64,000 nucleotides of DNA from Alteromonas mediterranea DE (lineage in GTDB: Bacteria; Pseudomonadota; Gammaproteobacteria; Enterobacterales; Alteromonadaceae): the NCBI RefSeq assembly GCF_000020585.3, contig NC_011138.3:1705193-1769192 (forward strand), given 5' to 3'. A model generated the notes under the pieces. It saw only the letters and a list, made by a program, of their open reading frames with translations. It was not told where the DNA came from and did no database searches. Each line of letters begins with the position of its first letter. The first letter of the stretch is position 1. The position numbers were made by a program, and so were the translations under genes. Of this stretch, positions 1-8,714 are shown piece after piece.

Positions 1-152
1 CCATAGAGTTTTACTCGTCAATTGCTGCGCTATATAACGTAACAGACGATGTATCGCTAGAAGCTGAAATCGGGCATATCTCTAACGGTGGGTTAGGCGA
101 TACAAACCCGGGCTCTGAATCTTTTGTGCTAAGTGGGCACTATCGCTTTTAA
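1..152 (+). CDS. PagL-type lipid A 3-O-deacylase, C-terminal end (partial)
   Basis: Only the last 49 codons are present, read from base 3 to the TAA at 150-152. The tail contains the motif HISNGGLGDTNPGSE and ends in HYRF, a terminal aromatic typical of outer-membrane barrels. In PagL the catalytic residues are a His, a Ser two positions later and a Glu about twelve after that; here H, S at +2 and E at +14 have that spacing. PagL removes the 3-O acyl chain of lipid A in the outer membrane. The N-terminal part lies outside the window, so signal peptide and length cannot be judged. The family call rests on this one motif plus the barrel-like terminus. Confidence 0.7.
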   Translation, partial: IEFYSSIAALYNVTDDVSLEAEIGHISNGGLGDTNPGSESFVLSGHYRF

Positions 153-252
153 ACCGTGGCGTGTCATTTCTCGCGGCGATGTTTTGCAACTTAGGTAGCG
201 CTTCTCAACCAGTTAGCGAGCTTTGCAATCACAAGCCACACGGCAAAACGAT

Positions 253-287
253 AGTAACCATCCCGCTTCATAGGCGGGATGGTTACT
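253..287. terminator. Hairpin between convergent genes, possible terminator
   Basis: A perfect 14-bp inverted repeat (253-266 paired with 274-287, 7-nt loop) lies between the stop of the PagL-like gene and the stop of the minus-strand molybdenum hydroxylase gene. There is no clear T-run on either side, so it may be an mRNA 3'-end stabiliser rather than an intrinsic terminator. Confidence 0.4.
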
Positions 288-326
288 CATGGCACTCGCC
301 AAAAGCGCGTTTACATGGCTGGCGCT

Positions 327-2624
327 TTAGGCGGTCAATGCTTTCTTAACATCGTTTGCAAGCATTGGAAGGTGTCGCATGCGTACCCCAACGGCTTGAT
401 AAACGGCGTTACCTACTGCTGGCGCCACGCCTATGACACCAGGTTCACCTAGGCCAACTGGAAATTCATCACTTTCAATGAATTCTATGTCCATATCCGG
501 CACATCGGCCATGCGAAGCGGCTGGTAAGTGGTAAGGTTTTTCTTTGCGACGTAACCGTCTTTTATTTCGTTGTGTTCAAACAACGCCAAGCTGGTACCC
601 CAAAGTAAAGCGCCTTCCATTTGCGCCATAGCACCGTCGGGGTGGATGATTATGCCCGCATCGGCCACTACCCAAAGCTTCTTAAGGGTAATTTTGCCAG
701 TATTTTTGTCTACGTGAACATGCGCTGCGGTTGCCAGCCATGCAGGCATGGTGCGCTCTTGGCCTGCCGTCACGCTATAGCCAATACCTTCATTCTCACC
801 TAAGCTTACATTCGCGGTTTTCTTTTTAAGTATTTCGAGGGTATTCGCTAATCGCTTAGCGCCGCCCACGCTTTCAGGGGCTTTTCCTGCTTGCTTACCT
901 TTACCATCTAGCATGGCAAGTCTGAAGTCCACAGGGTTTTGCTTGGTCTTGTGCGCAATTTCGTCAATAAAGCTTTCAAGCCCCCATACTATCCAACCTT
1001 GGCCGACCGAGCGCAGCCACCCTGGGGTAAAGGTATCTTGGGCCACTTTGTTATTAATAACCCGTGCTCTGTGATGCTCCATGGTATACCAGTGGTCAGA
1101 ACCAGAAGCAGAAAACGGATCGACTTTACCTTTACCATCAACGCCGTCAGGCATAAAGCCTGGTGCCATAGCGAGCGTAGGCCAGCCTGCTGCTAGCGCA
1201 TGCTCCATGCCCATAAACTTTCCAGCCCCGTCAAAATACGCATTAAATAACGATGTTGACGCTGAGCGAGGTTGGTCAAACATCGTATCGTCTGGACGCA
1301 TAAATAGCATTTTAACCGGTTGACCAACCGCTTTTGCGGTAAGGATCGTGGGAATAACCCAATCACCAAAAAGACGGCGACCAAATCCGCCACCTAGATA
1401 GTATTGGTGAATGACAACATCAGAGTCTGGTACTTCGGCTGCTTTAGCGGCTGCAGGCAACGTTAGGCTTTGCCATTGGTTACCTGTGTGGATATGCCAT
1501 TTACCGTCTTTGAATTCTGCAATAGCATTAAGCGGCTCAAGCTGGAAGTGGCTTGCAGTAGCCGTGGTATACAGAGACTCAATGGAGTTTGCTGCCTGTT
1601 GTTGCGCATCACGAATGTCGCCTTCGTCAACAAAAAGCGTGCCTTCATCGCGGTCTCGGCAAATACGCTCTCCCTCTCGCTGGATGTCTGCTTCGCTGAC
1701 ATTAGCATTTTTGCCGGTGTTATAACTCACTTTCACCTTATCTACCGCTTTGATTGCGGTAGGATAATCGGTAGCAAGCACCGCCACCCAGCCTTCAATT
1801 GTGCCCGTCGGGTCGGTTAGTACTTTATACCCCTTGTAGCCAGATAAACCCTTGGCTTCGCTATCATCAACACCGGTAACTTTACTGCCGTAGCGGGTTG
1901 GCGGAAGAATAGGGCGGGCGTACAGCATGTTGTCTACTTCAACGTCGATACCGTAGACAGCGGTACCATTGGTCTTTGGAGGAATATCTAATGCTTTATA
2001 TTCGTTGCCCAAGCCTATTAAATGACGTTTATTACCAGGCTTTATAGGCATGGCACCAAGCTCGTCAGCCGTGTAGGTTTTGTCGATGTTGCCATTAGCG
2101 ACAATATCGCCATAGCTGACTTTTTTACTTCCCGATACAACAAATCCCGCGTTAGCCTCACATGCTGATGGCGGTACGCCTAAAAGTTCGGCTCCGGCAT
2201 TAATGAGTGTCTGACGGCCTGCGGCGCCCGCTTGCGACATAGGTTTGTAGGATTGAAAAATAGACCATGAACCACCTGTTACCATATAGCCCCATTTCGG
2301 GTCGGTGTCGACATGAACGATAGACACTTTGTTCCAATCGCATTCAAGCTCATCGGCCAGAATGCGGGCAATGGCGGTGCCGACGTGCTGACCCATTTCC
2401 GCTCTGGCAATGTTCACTGTTACTTTTCCGTCGGTATCCATTTCAAACCAGACGTTTGGTGAAAACGTTTTGGTTTCTAATGCTTCTTTAGCCGATAACA
2501 CTGAGGGTATTAGCGATGCGCCAAACGCCATAAGCAAAGATGATTTAACCGAACCCACCATAAATGAACGGCGCGACAGATTTACCGTGTCTTTCTTTTC
2601 TCTAGAAATATCTTTTATGCTCAT
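327..2624 (-). CDS. Molybdopterin-binding subunit of an aldehyde/isoquinoline oxidoreductase (IorB type), Tat-exported
   Basis: This 765-residue protein is the large, Moco-binding subunit of a xanthine oxidase-family hydroxylase of the IorB type. The N-terminus carries a Tat-like signal (LSRRSFMVGSVKSS, about residues 16-29, followed by a hydrophobic stretch), so the enzyme should fold with cofactor and act in the periplasm. Visible family motifs are GGGFGRRL near residue 410 and the C-terminal GEPGVIGVAPAVGNAV, which contains the Glu that normally acts as catalytic base. The ATG overlaps the stop of the upstream 2Fe-2S subunit gene (ATGA), indicating translational coupling. A cytochrome subunit is not encoded next to it. 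The substrate cannot be told from sequence; aldehydes or N-heterocycles are known for the family. It is distinct from the cytoplasmic XdhAB further on. Confidence 0.85.
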   Translation of the reverse strand: MSIKDISREKKDTVNLSRRSFMVGSVKSSLLMAFGASLIPSVLSAKEALETKTFSPNVWFEMDTDGKVTVNIARAEMGQHVGTAIARILADELECDWNKVSIVHVDTDPKWGYMVTGGSWSIFQSYKPMSQAGAAGRQTLINAGAELLGVPPSACEANAGFVVSGSKKVSYGDIVANGNIDKTYTADELGAMPIKPGNKRHLIGLGNEYKALDIPPKTNGTAVYGIDVEVDNMLYARPILPPTRYGSKVTGVDDSEAKGLSGYKGYKVLTDPTGTIEGWVAVLATDYPTAIKAVDKVKVSYNTGKNANVSEADIQREGERICRDRDEGTLFVDEGDIRDAQQQAANSIESLYTTATASHFQLEPLNAIAEFKDGKWHIHTGNQWQSLTLPAAAKAAEVPDSDVVIHQYYLGGGFGRRLFGDWVIPTILTAKAVGQPVKMLFMRPDDTMFDQPRSASTSLFNAYFDGAGKFMGMEHALAAGWPTLAMAPGFMPDGVDGKGKVDPFSASGSDHWYTMEHHRARVINNKVAQDTFTPGWLRSVGQGWIVWGLESFIDEIAHKTKQNPVDFRLAMLDGKGKQAGKAPESVGGAKRLANTLEILKKKTANVSLGENEGIGYSVTAGQERTMPAWLATAAHVHVDKNTGKITLKKLWVVADAGIIIHPDGAMAQMEGALLWGTSLALFEHNEIKDGYVAKKNLTTYQPLRMADVPDMDIEFIESDEFPVGLGEPGVIGVAPAVGNAVYQAVGVRMRHLPMLANDVKKALTA

Positions 2625-3112
2625 GCGTTTTCACCTTCTGATGTCGCGTTGGGGTCAAAATACTGGACAGAAGAGGTTGCGGCCCGTTTTATGGCTTTTT
2701 TTATTCTGGTATAGGCCATACAGCGGCAATAGTTTCCGTTCATGTGGTTGACGATGTCTTCATCAGAGGGGTTGGGGTTTTTATCAAGCAACGTTGCGGC
2801 TTGCATAATTTGCCCAGACTGACAGTAGCCGCACTGGGGTACTTGCTCTTCTACCCATGCTGATTGCAGCGGATGTTCATTGTTTAGACTTTCTATGGTG
2901 TTTACGTCTTTCCCCTTAGCAAGCGAAACGGGGTAAGAGCACGAGCGAATGGCATTGCCGTCTATGTGCACAGTACATACACCACACATAGCCACGCCGC
3001 AGCCAAACTTGGTGCCTTTTAGCCCAAACTCATCTCGAATAACCCAAACGAGTGGCGTATCTGAGGCAGCATCCGTCTGCACTTTTTTTCCATTTAACGT
3101 AAATTCAATCAT
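2621..3112 (-). CDS. 2Fe-2S subunit of the IorAB-type molybdenum hydroxylase
   Basis: Small electron-transfer subunit with two [2Fe-2S] clusters. The plant-type cluster is seen in GCGVAMCGVCTVHIDG and the second in QCGYCQSGQ plus NYCRCMAYTRI. Length (163 residues from the chosen start) fits IorA. Three starts are possible: GTG 3124, ATG 3121 and ATG 3112. I chose 3112 because it gives the usual family start MIEFTLNGK and has GGTGA eight bases upstream, but 3121 cannot be excluded. There is no signal peptide; the subunit would travel as a hitch-hiker with the Tat-bearing large subunit. It is the first gene of a two-gene operon divergent from an HxlR regulator 200 bp away, which is the likely controller. 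Confidence 0.85.
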   Translation of the reverse strand: MIEFTLNGKKVQTDAASDTPLVWVIRDEFGLKGTKFGCGVAMCGVCTVHIDGNAIRSCSYPVSLAKGKDVNTIESLNNEHPLQSAWVEEQVPQCGYCQSGQIMQAATLLDKNPNPSDEDIVNHMNGNYCRCMAYTRIKKAIKRAATSSVQYFDPNATSEGENA

Positions 3113-3312
3113 GGTTTTCATCACCGTGAAGTTATAGTTTAATTTGCTCTTACTGCCTTATAAGGCGGTGAACCTTTTATATAAAGTAGACTAATTGATA
3201 AAAGATGCGCCACTGTGGGCTAGCACGTATCATGTGGTATAGTTTAGTTACCTTGTTCAACTAAGCAATCAGTTTACTTTTAGTAACTAGGGTGCTTTTT
3301 TAAAGGATATCA

Positions 3313-3672
3313 ATGAAAACTCAAATAAAAACAGATGCTAAGGGTAAGAAAACCGTTTTAAATACGTGCACTGAGCCATGTGCGATTGAGCGGGGAATGC
3401 GCTTAATCGGTGGTAAGTGGACAGGGTCTATTATTTATCATTTAAATGATGAGCCCGTTCGCTTTAACGATCTGTGCCGAATGCTAGGTGGCGCAAGCCG
3501 TAAAATGGTTGACCAGCGTCTTAAAGAGCTAGAAAACAATGGGATGGTGATACGCAATGTGATCGATTCTCGTCCCATTGCCGTGGCTTACAGCTTAACC
3601 GATTTCGGGCGCTCTGCGTTAGATATTCTTGAACAGCTTAGAGTATGGTCAGAAAGCCATTCAAACGACTAA
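3313..3672 (+). CDS. HxlR-family winged-helix transcriptional regulator
   Basis: 119 residues with the classic HxlR layout: TCTEPCAIERGMRLIGGKW at residues 19-37 leading into a winged helix (VRFNDLCRMLGGASRKMVDQ), then the wing region with RPIAVAYSLTDFG. HxlR proteins often respond to aldehydes or redox state through a conserved N-terminal Cys, and C20 or C24 here could serve that role. The gene is divergent from the IorAB-type hydroxylase operon, sharing about 200 bp of promoter DNA, so it probably controls that operon. Start ATG at 3313 has AAAGGA about 6 bases upstream. Confidence 0.88.
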   Translation: MKTQIKTDAKGKKTVLNTCTEPCAIERGMRLIGGKWTGSIIYHLNDEPVRFNDLCRMLGGASRKMVDQRLKELENNGMVIRNVIDSRPIAVAYSLTDFGRSALDILEQLRVWSESHSND

Positions 3673-3802
3673 GTGCGTAAAATAAGTGCACTCAAAAAGG
3701 GCAGGGATAAGCCTTAGTTTCCGCCTCATCAAAAAAATGCGCTATCTAATCCTTTGGCTTAGGCGATTTGCGAAGCGAAAGAAAAAAACTGAACTATACT
3801 TT

Positions 3803-3818
3803 TTATACTAAAGTATAA
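3803..3818. promoter_or_regulatory. Palindrome TTATACTAAAGTATAA before the PAS-GGDEF gene
   Basis: Perfect 7+2+7 inverted repeat about 85 bp upstream of the cyclase start. It is a candidate operator; the regulator is unknown. Confidence 0.4.
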
Positions 3819-3828
3819 GTTTCGTTAA

Positions 3829-3842
3829 GGGTCATTTGACCC
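3829..3842. promoter_or_regulatory. Palindrome GGGTCATTTGACCC before the PAS-GGDEF gene
   Basis: Perfect 6+2+6 inverted repeat, 10 bp after the palindrome ending at 3818. It does not match the RutR-like sites elsewhere in the window. Candidate operator for an unknown regulator. Confidence 0.35.
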
Positions 3843-3902
3843 AGATGGTTAGGCATTAATTTTGAGGCGATGGAATGCATTTAATTAGCGGGGCAATGCC
3901 CT

Positions 3903-5186
3903 ATGTTTGAGAAAACTTTTCACTATTGTGCGGTTGGGCTAGCTCATGTCGGCATAGACGGGACTTTCATTCGCGTAAACCAAAAGTTGTGTGACTTTTT
4001 GGATTATTCAGATCAGGAACTTACCAAGCTTACCTTTCAGGATCTTACCGCGCCGGACCACCTTGATGAAGACCTCGATCAATTAGAGCGCTTGCTTAAA
4101 GGGCAAATCGATAACTACTCAATCGAAAAACGCTATATCAGGCGTGATGGCAAGAGGGTATGGGCGAAACTTACCGTTTCTCTTGTGCGGGACGATAGTA
4201 ACAACCCTGACTATTTTATATCGGTTGTTGAAGATATTGATGAAAAAAAGCGTATTCAATCTGAGCTTTTCCAAGTTGATGCCTTGTTTAGCAAAATTGT
4301 AAGTGCTTTCTCAGAAAGAACGTTTATCTGGGTAGCAACGCCGGATTTCTCTAAACTCAAATACGCGAACGATGGCTATGCAAACATTTTCGGGCGAAGT
4401 GAATACGAACTTTACTGTAACCCAATGAGCTTTCTTGATCATGTTCACGAAGATGATAGAGCTAGAGTTGCCAAAGTCTTCAGTCGTCGCCCCCTTGAAA
4501 ATTGGGATATTCAATATCGCATTTACGATTCAAAAGGAGCGGTGAAGTATCTTCACGACCGCGGAAACCTCATCTTCGACGACCGAGAAACACAAACACT
4601 CATCTTAGGCACCGCCGACGATATAACACGAGAAAAGAATCAGCAGCAGGCCCTAATGAGCGCAGTTACCAAGTTAGAGTACTTATCCCAAACGGACTCC
4701 CTCACAGGCCTTGCTAATAGAAGAGAAATATTGAGTCAATTGAGCGATGAAATAGCGCGCATGGAGCGAGGGCAAAAAGCGTCTACCCTCGTTTATGTTG
4801 ATCTTAATAAGTTTAAAGAAATCAACGATAAATATGGGCATAAAGTCGGTGATAACGCGTTGGTAGAATTTTCTCAGCAAATGAAAGTCTTGTTGAGGGA
4901 TAGCGATCGATTTGGCCGAATTGGCGGTGATGAGTTTGTTATTCTGCTTTATGGGACCGATGATAAAGAAACGGAAATCTTTTTCGAGCGTATTGCTCAG
5001 CATGACTTTACGCTTAACGTGAATAATACATCGGTAGTGCCGATTACCTTTAGCGTTGGGTGGGTAACATGGAGTGCTGAAACTTCAACGGTTGAAGAGT
5101 GGCTGGATAAGGCTGATGAGGTTATGTACGAAAAAAAGCACAACCTGCAAGGGCAAGTAGTGATTGATAAAGCGATGAAGGTATAG
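3903..5186 (+). CDS. PAS-PAS-GGDEF diguanylate cyclase
   Basis: 427-residue soluble protein. Residues 1-120 form a PAS/PAC domain (VGIDGTFIRVNQKLCDFLDY, YIRRDGKRVWAKL, VVEDIDEKKR). A second PAS-like domain follows (about 130-255, ending in LGTADDITREKNQQ), then a GGDEF domain. The active-site loop is an intact GGDEF at 341-345, preceded by RDSD at 332-335, exactly five residues before it, which is the product-inhibition I-site. It should therefore make c-di-GMP and be feedback inhibited. No membrane segments are seen. The start is fixed by an in-frame stop at 3882-3884; the ribosome site is weak. Two palindromes lie upstream. Confidence 0.92.
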   Translation: MFEKTFHYCAVGLAHVGIDGTFIRVNQKLCDFLDYSDQELTKLTFQDLTAPDHLDEDLDQLERLLKGQIDNYSIEKRYIRRDGKRVWAKLTVSLVRDDSNNPDYFISVVEDIDEKKRIQSELFQVDALFSKIVSAFSERTFIWVATPDFSKLKYANDGYANIFGRSEYELYCNPMSFLDHVHEDDRARVAKVFSRRPLENWDIQYRIYDSKGAVKYLHDRGNLIFDDRETQTLILGTADDITREKNQQQALMSAVTKLEYLSQTDSLTGLANRREILSQLSDEIARMERGQKASTLVYVDLNKFKEINDKYGHKVGDNALVEFSQQMKVLLRDSDRFGRIGGDEFVILLYGTDDKETEIFFERIAQHDFTLNVNNTSVVPITFSVGWVTWSAETSTVEEWLDKADEVMYEKKHNLQGQVVIDKAMKV

Positions 5187-5199
5187 CCTACATCGCTTT
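5169..5199 (+). terminator. Intrinsic terminator overlapping the PAS-GGDEF stop codon
   Basis: AAAGCGATG (5169-5177) pairs with CATCGCTTT (5191-5199), and an inner AGG/CCT pair extends the stem. The stem spans the stop codon and is followed by a T-rich stretch (ACTGTTTTATTGTC). Confidence 0.65.
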
Positions 5200-5206
5200 C
5201 ACTGTT

Positions 5207-6487
5207 TTATTGTCTTTGCGCGAACCACTGGGCTATTTCTTGACGCTCTTCTTCAGTCATGTTCGTTTTGTTTAAAAACGGCATGTCTTTAGTTACTGTC
5301 GTTCTACGAACCACTTGAGGGGCAAACCGTTCAATATCTTGCCAAGAGTCTAGCACTACGCCTAACGGTGCTACCTTGAAAATATCGTCGGTAGGTGTGC
5401 GTGAGTGACAGCTCACGCAATGTGTGGCTATCAAGTTTGCTACACGTTCATTAGTCACACTAGTACTCACTTGCGCCGCACTGTTCTCACCAATAGAGGT
5501 AGCATCATCGGTTTTATTCGCTACTTGAGTAGTCTTACTTGAAGGCACAGCTACCTCTGTATGAACAGGAACAAGCGCCGACGATGTTTGCGGCCACGAC
5601 ACCCATAATGCAATCGCCATCATGGCTATGGCGCCAGAAACCAAAATGCTCGGTTTCGTAGTACCCACATGGCGAAGGTTAAAGAAGTGTCTTATCCATG
5701 CCGCAACCACCATGATAGCAATAAGTACCAAGTAGTTTTGCGGGTGCTGATAGGTCATGGGGTAATGATTTGAAATCATAATAAACAACAAGGGCAGGGT
5801 GAAATAGTTGTTGTGCAGCGAGCGAAGTTTGGCACCAGCGCCCCAACTCGGGTCAATATTTTGTTTATCAGCCACTGCCGCCACCATTTTGCGTTGGTTA
5901 GGCATGATATTAAAAAATACGTTTCCAGCCATAATAGTGCCGATAAGCGCACCCACATGAATGTAAGCCCCTCGGCCGCTGAACCATTGGGTAGAGAGGT
6001 AACTCACGGCGCATATTAAGGCAACAAGGCAAATACCAAACACCAACGGGTACTTGGCAAGTGGGCTTCTACAGGCCAGTTCATACAATGCTAGGCCGCC
6101 AAAAATTAACCCCAAACCTAAAGAGATTGCCAAGGTTGGCGTTATAGCATTTACCGACGGGTCGATAAGATAAGCGCTGGCGCCAAAGTAATATACAATG
6201 ATAAGAAGGGCAAAACCTGATAACCAGGTTGTATAAGCTTCCCACTTAAACCAGTGCAGGGTTTCTGGCATTTTTTCTGGCCCATAAGCATACTTGGCCA
6301 CCTCATAAAAGCCGCCGCCATGAATGGCCCACAAATCACCTTTAATTCCCTTATCTTGCTTCCATTTTGGGGGCGTGCGCAAATTATTATCTAACCAGAT
6401 AAAATAAAATGAGGCACCAATCCAAGCAACGCCAGCTATTACGTGAAACCAACGTACAAATAGACTTAGCCAATCTAGCCACGGCAT
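5207..6487 (-). CDS. puuD: Membrane urate hydroxylase PuuD with C-terminal cytochrome c domain
   Basis: Oxidises urate to 5-hydroxyisourate in the inner membrane. The 426 residues match PuuD in length and layout: MPWLDWLSLFVRWFHVIAG at the start, about eight to nine hydrophobic segments through residue 300, a low-complexity Ser/Thr linker (about 305-340) and a cytochrome c domain with the haem motif CVSCH near residues 356-360 and a later Met-containing segment. Electrons would pass to the respiratory chain, so no peroxide is expected, unlike soluble uricase. It is the last gene of the xdhA-to-puuD operon, and its neighbours supply the steps before and after. The start has AAGGAG eight bases upstream. 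Confidence 0.92.
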   Translation of the reverse strand: MPWLDWLSLFVRWFHVIAGVAWIGASFYFIWLDNNLRTPPKWKQDKGIKGDLWAIHGGGFYEVAKYAYGPEKMPETLHWFKWEAYTTWLSGFALLIIVYYFGASAYLIDPSVNAITPTLAISLGLGLIFGGLALYELACRSPLAKYPLVFGICLVALICAVSYLSTQWFSGRGAYIHVGALIGTIMAGNVFFNIMPNQRKMVAAVADKQNIDPSWGAGAKLRSLHNNYFTLPLLFIMISNHYPMTYQHPQNYLVLIAIMVVAAWIRHFFNLRHVGTTKPSILVSGAIAMMAIALWVSWPQTSSALVPVHTEVAVPSSKTTQVANKTDDATSIGENSAAQVSTSVTNERVANLIATHCVSCHSRTPTDDIFKVAPLGVVLDSWQDIERFAPQVVRRTTVTKDMPFLNKTNMTEEERQEIAQWFAQRQ

Positions 6488-6518
6488 TATTATTCTCCTT
6501 ATTAAGGGTCAGCAGACC

Positions 6519-7826
6519 CTACTGTAGCTCGTTATTACCGCTGCTTTTTTCATAGCAACAGTTACCACTGATCCAAGTTTGCGCAATTGCGCGATCATCG
6601 CCTAAAATACTTAAGGCAAAAAATACATCATCGAAATCGGCGTCTTGTTGAATTCTTAAACTTGTCAGTTCATCGAATCTGGGCTCTACCACAATAAAGT
6701 CTGCGATAGTCCCTGGGTTTAAATTACCGATTTCCTCATCAAGGCCATGGGCGATGGCCGCCCCTTGTGTCATAAGGTAAAAGCCTTCAAGTGGGCTTAA
6801 TGGGTCGTTTCTCAGTTGACTCACCTTGTAGGCATCGCCATAGGTCTTAAACATGTTAAAGGTGGTACCTGCACCCACGTCGGTAGCCATGGCCACATGA
6901 ACCTTATTGGCACGGGCAGCGGTCATATCAAAAAGACCGCTTCCTAAAAACAGGTTTGACGTAGGGCAAAAGGCCACGGTTGCACCACTTTCTCCTAACC
7001 GACCCCATTCATCAGGCGTTAAATGGATACCATGGCCAAAAACGGCGCGCTCACGCACGAGATTATATTTATCATAAACATCTAAATAGCCATCAGCCTG
7101 CGGGAATAGACTTTTCACCCAGGCAATTTCATCTAGGTTCTCAGATAAGTGAGTTTGTATGAAAACATCACTGTACTGCTGCGCCAATTCACCTAATGCC
7201 GCAAGTTGGGCTTCTGTGCTTGTTGGCGCGAAGCGAGGGGTTAACGCGTAACGATTTCTCCCCTTGTTATGCCAAGTTTCAATTAAGCTGGCACTGTCGG
7301 CCTGCGCACTCTCAGTACAGTCAGTAAGCTGGCTTGGGCAGTTTCTATCCATGCACACTTTGCCTGCGACAATAGCCATGTCGATATCGCTTGCGGCATT
7401 AAACAGGGCTTGGCAACTGCTTTTGTGCACAGTGGTAAACACAAAACCGGTGGTGGTGCCGTTTTTCAAGAGCTGATTTAAAAACACTTTTGCTATGGTG
7501 TTGGCATGTTCGCTATCTGCAAACTGCATTTCAGCCGGGAAGGTGTAGTTTTCAAGCCAAGTAAGAAGCTGTTCGCCGTAGTGCGCAATGCTTTGTGTCT
7601 GCGGGTAGTGCAAATGGCTGTCAATTAAACCTGGCAGTATCCACTTACCCGTCAAGTCGGTAACGCTGGCCGCAGGATAGCGCGCTGCAATGGTATCGAA
7701 ATCGCCGATATCTTTTATTTCTTTTTTATCAATCAACAAACCACCGTCTTTGAAAATGGCAATGTCGTCAGTAAATTGTGTGGTTTGTTTAGGAAAGTGC
7801 GCAATGCTTGCACGAAAAAGCTGCAT
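6519..7826 (-). CDS. guaD: Guanine deaminase
   Basis: Converts guanine to xanthine in the cytoplasm. It is an amidohydrolase-superfamily protein of 435 residues, the usual GuaD length. Metal and substrate motifs appear in order: SHLHYPQ (about residue 69), FIQTHLSE, FGHGIHL and MATDVGAGT; the FCPTSNLFLGSG stretch is typical of the family. It lies 5 bp downstream of the hydroxyisourate hydrolase gene and 31 bp before puuD, in the same operon, so guanine feeds directly into the xanthine dehydrogenase of the same transcript. Confidence 0.93.
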   Translation of the reverse strand: MQLFRASIAHFPKQTTQFTDDIAIFKDGGLLIDKKEIKDIGDFDTIAARYPAASVTDLTGKWILPGLIDSHLHYPQTQSIAHYGEQLLTWLENYTFPAEMQFADSEHANTIAKVFLNQLLKNGTTTGFVFTTVHKSSCQALFNAASDIDMAIVAGKVCMDRNCPSQLTDCTESAQADSASLIETWHNKGRNRYALTPRFAPTSTEAQLAALGELAQQYSDVFIQTHLSENLDEIAWVKSLFPQADGYLDVYDKYNLVRERAVFGHGIHLTPDEWGRLGESGATVAFCPTSNLFLGSGLFDMTAARANKVHVAMATDVGAGTTFNMFKTYGDAYKVSQLRNDPLSPLEGFYLMTQGAAIAHGLDEEIGNLNPGTIADFIVVEPRFDELTSLRIQQDADFDDVFFALSILGDDRAIAQTWISGNCCYEKSSGNNELQ

Positions 7827-7831
7827 GTTTA

Positions 7832-8164
7832 TTAGCTGCCCCTGTAGCTGCTGAAACCGAACGGAGAAATTAGTAGCGGTACGTGATAGTGCCCACCGTT
7901 TTCTTCTAGTTCAAAGGTAATATCAATGTGTGGGTAGAAACTGCTGCCGTGAGCCTTAACTAAGTAAGGCTTGCAGTGAAAACGCAGCGTGTAAACACCT
8001 GCTGGAAAGCCATTGTCGCTCTCTAGAGCCCAGTTGTTAAAGCGGCCGTCGCTATCTGTTTTACCCGACAGCGTATTACCGTCGGGTAGGGTTAGGGTAA
8101 GCGCGATACCGTGAGCTGGCTTACCCAAAGTGGTGTCAAGTACGTGGCTTGAAAGCGTATTCAT
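7832..8164 (-). CDS. uraH: 5-hydroxyisourate hydrolase (transthyretin-like)
   Basis: 110 residues, the normal length for the family. The N-terminal SSHVLDTTLGKPA and the C-terminal YRGS tetrapeptide are the two signature motifs; YRGS separates the enzyme from true transthyretin. It hydrolyses the 5-hydroxyisourate made by PuuD to OHCU. No signal peptide is present, so it is cytoplasmic. AGGAATA precedes the ATG. It sits between uraD and guaD in the operon. Confidence 0.95.
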   Translation of the reverse strand: MNTLSSHVLDTTLGKPAHGIALTLTLPDGNTLSGKTDSDGRFNNWALESDNGFPAGVYTLRFHCKPYLVKAHGSSFYPHIDITFELEENGGHYHVPLLISPFGFSSYRGS

Positions 8165-8210
8165 ACTGTATTCCTATTAAATTCGTTACTTGTAATACGT
8201 CAGTGCGCTG

Positions 8211-8714
8211 TTAAGACAGGCTTTTATTAATACGCAGCAACGTAATTTTTATTTGCTCAGCTGCGGCGTTTACTATTTCTTGTTGCGTTGAATTAGGCAA
8301 CCTTGCCTGCAGTGCTTCTAGCATGGTTTGAGCAGAAAGCCCTGTGGCGCAAATAATAAAAATAAAGCCGTGTTTATCTAAATACGCCTGATTTGCCTCT
8401 TTTAGTTGTTGAAGCACCGCCTCAGGCGCACTGGCCGTGCCTGACTGCTCTCCCGCCGCAATGGCCTTGGTATTTGCAAACTTTTTGCGAAGCGAGTCTA
8501 CATCTCCAATCATAGGATGGGCGGTAAAGGCCTCTAAATAATCGCTGTTACTGCATTGCGCCCATGCGTTTTTTGCCTGTTCTGTTAAGGCGTTGGTATC
8601 GCTGTAGGGGCGGGCATTAACCATCATATAAATCCAAGTTTTTGATGCGCAGCATTGCTCAAACCAGGCTGAAGCCTCATCCGAAGCGAGGGTATTCAAG
8701 TCATTTAATGTCAC
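8211..8714 (-). CDS. uraD: OHCU decarboxylase
   Basis: Decarboxylates 2-oxo-4-hydroxy-4-carboxy-5-ureidoimidazoline to S-allantoin. Signature stretches are FEQCCASKTW, AHPMIGDVDSLRKKF (contains the catalytic His) and HGFIFIICATGLSAQTML. The open frame extends to a GTG at 8753, but I prefer GTG 8714: it has AAGGA eight bases upstream, gives the family-like start VTLNDLNTL and a normal length of 167 residues. It then overlaps the end of xdhC by 14 bases, consistent with the tight packing of this operon. Confidence 0.92.
   Translation of the reverse strand: MTLNDLNTLASDEASAWFEQCCASKTWIYMMVNARPYSDTNALTEQAKNAWAQCSNSDYLEAFTAHPMIGDVDSLRKKFANTKAIAAGEQSGTASAPEAVLQQLKEANQAYLDKHGFIFIICATGLSAQTMLEALQARLPNSTQQEIVNAAAEQIKITLLRINKSLS

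Noticed and set aside
3187..3202. Possible fifth RutR-like site before the IorA-type gene (TAGACTAATTGATAAA)
   Set aside because: Only about 10 of 14 consensus positions match and the inner arms are broken on both sides.
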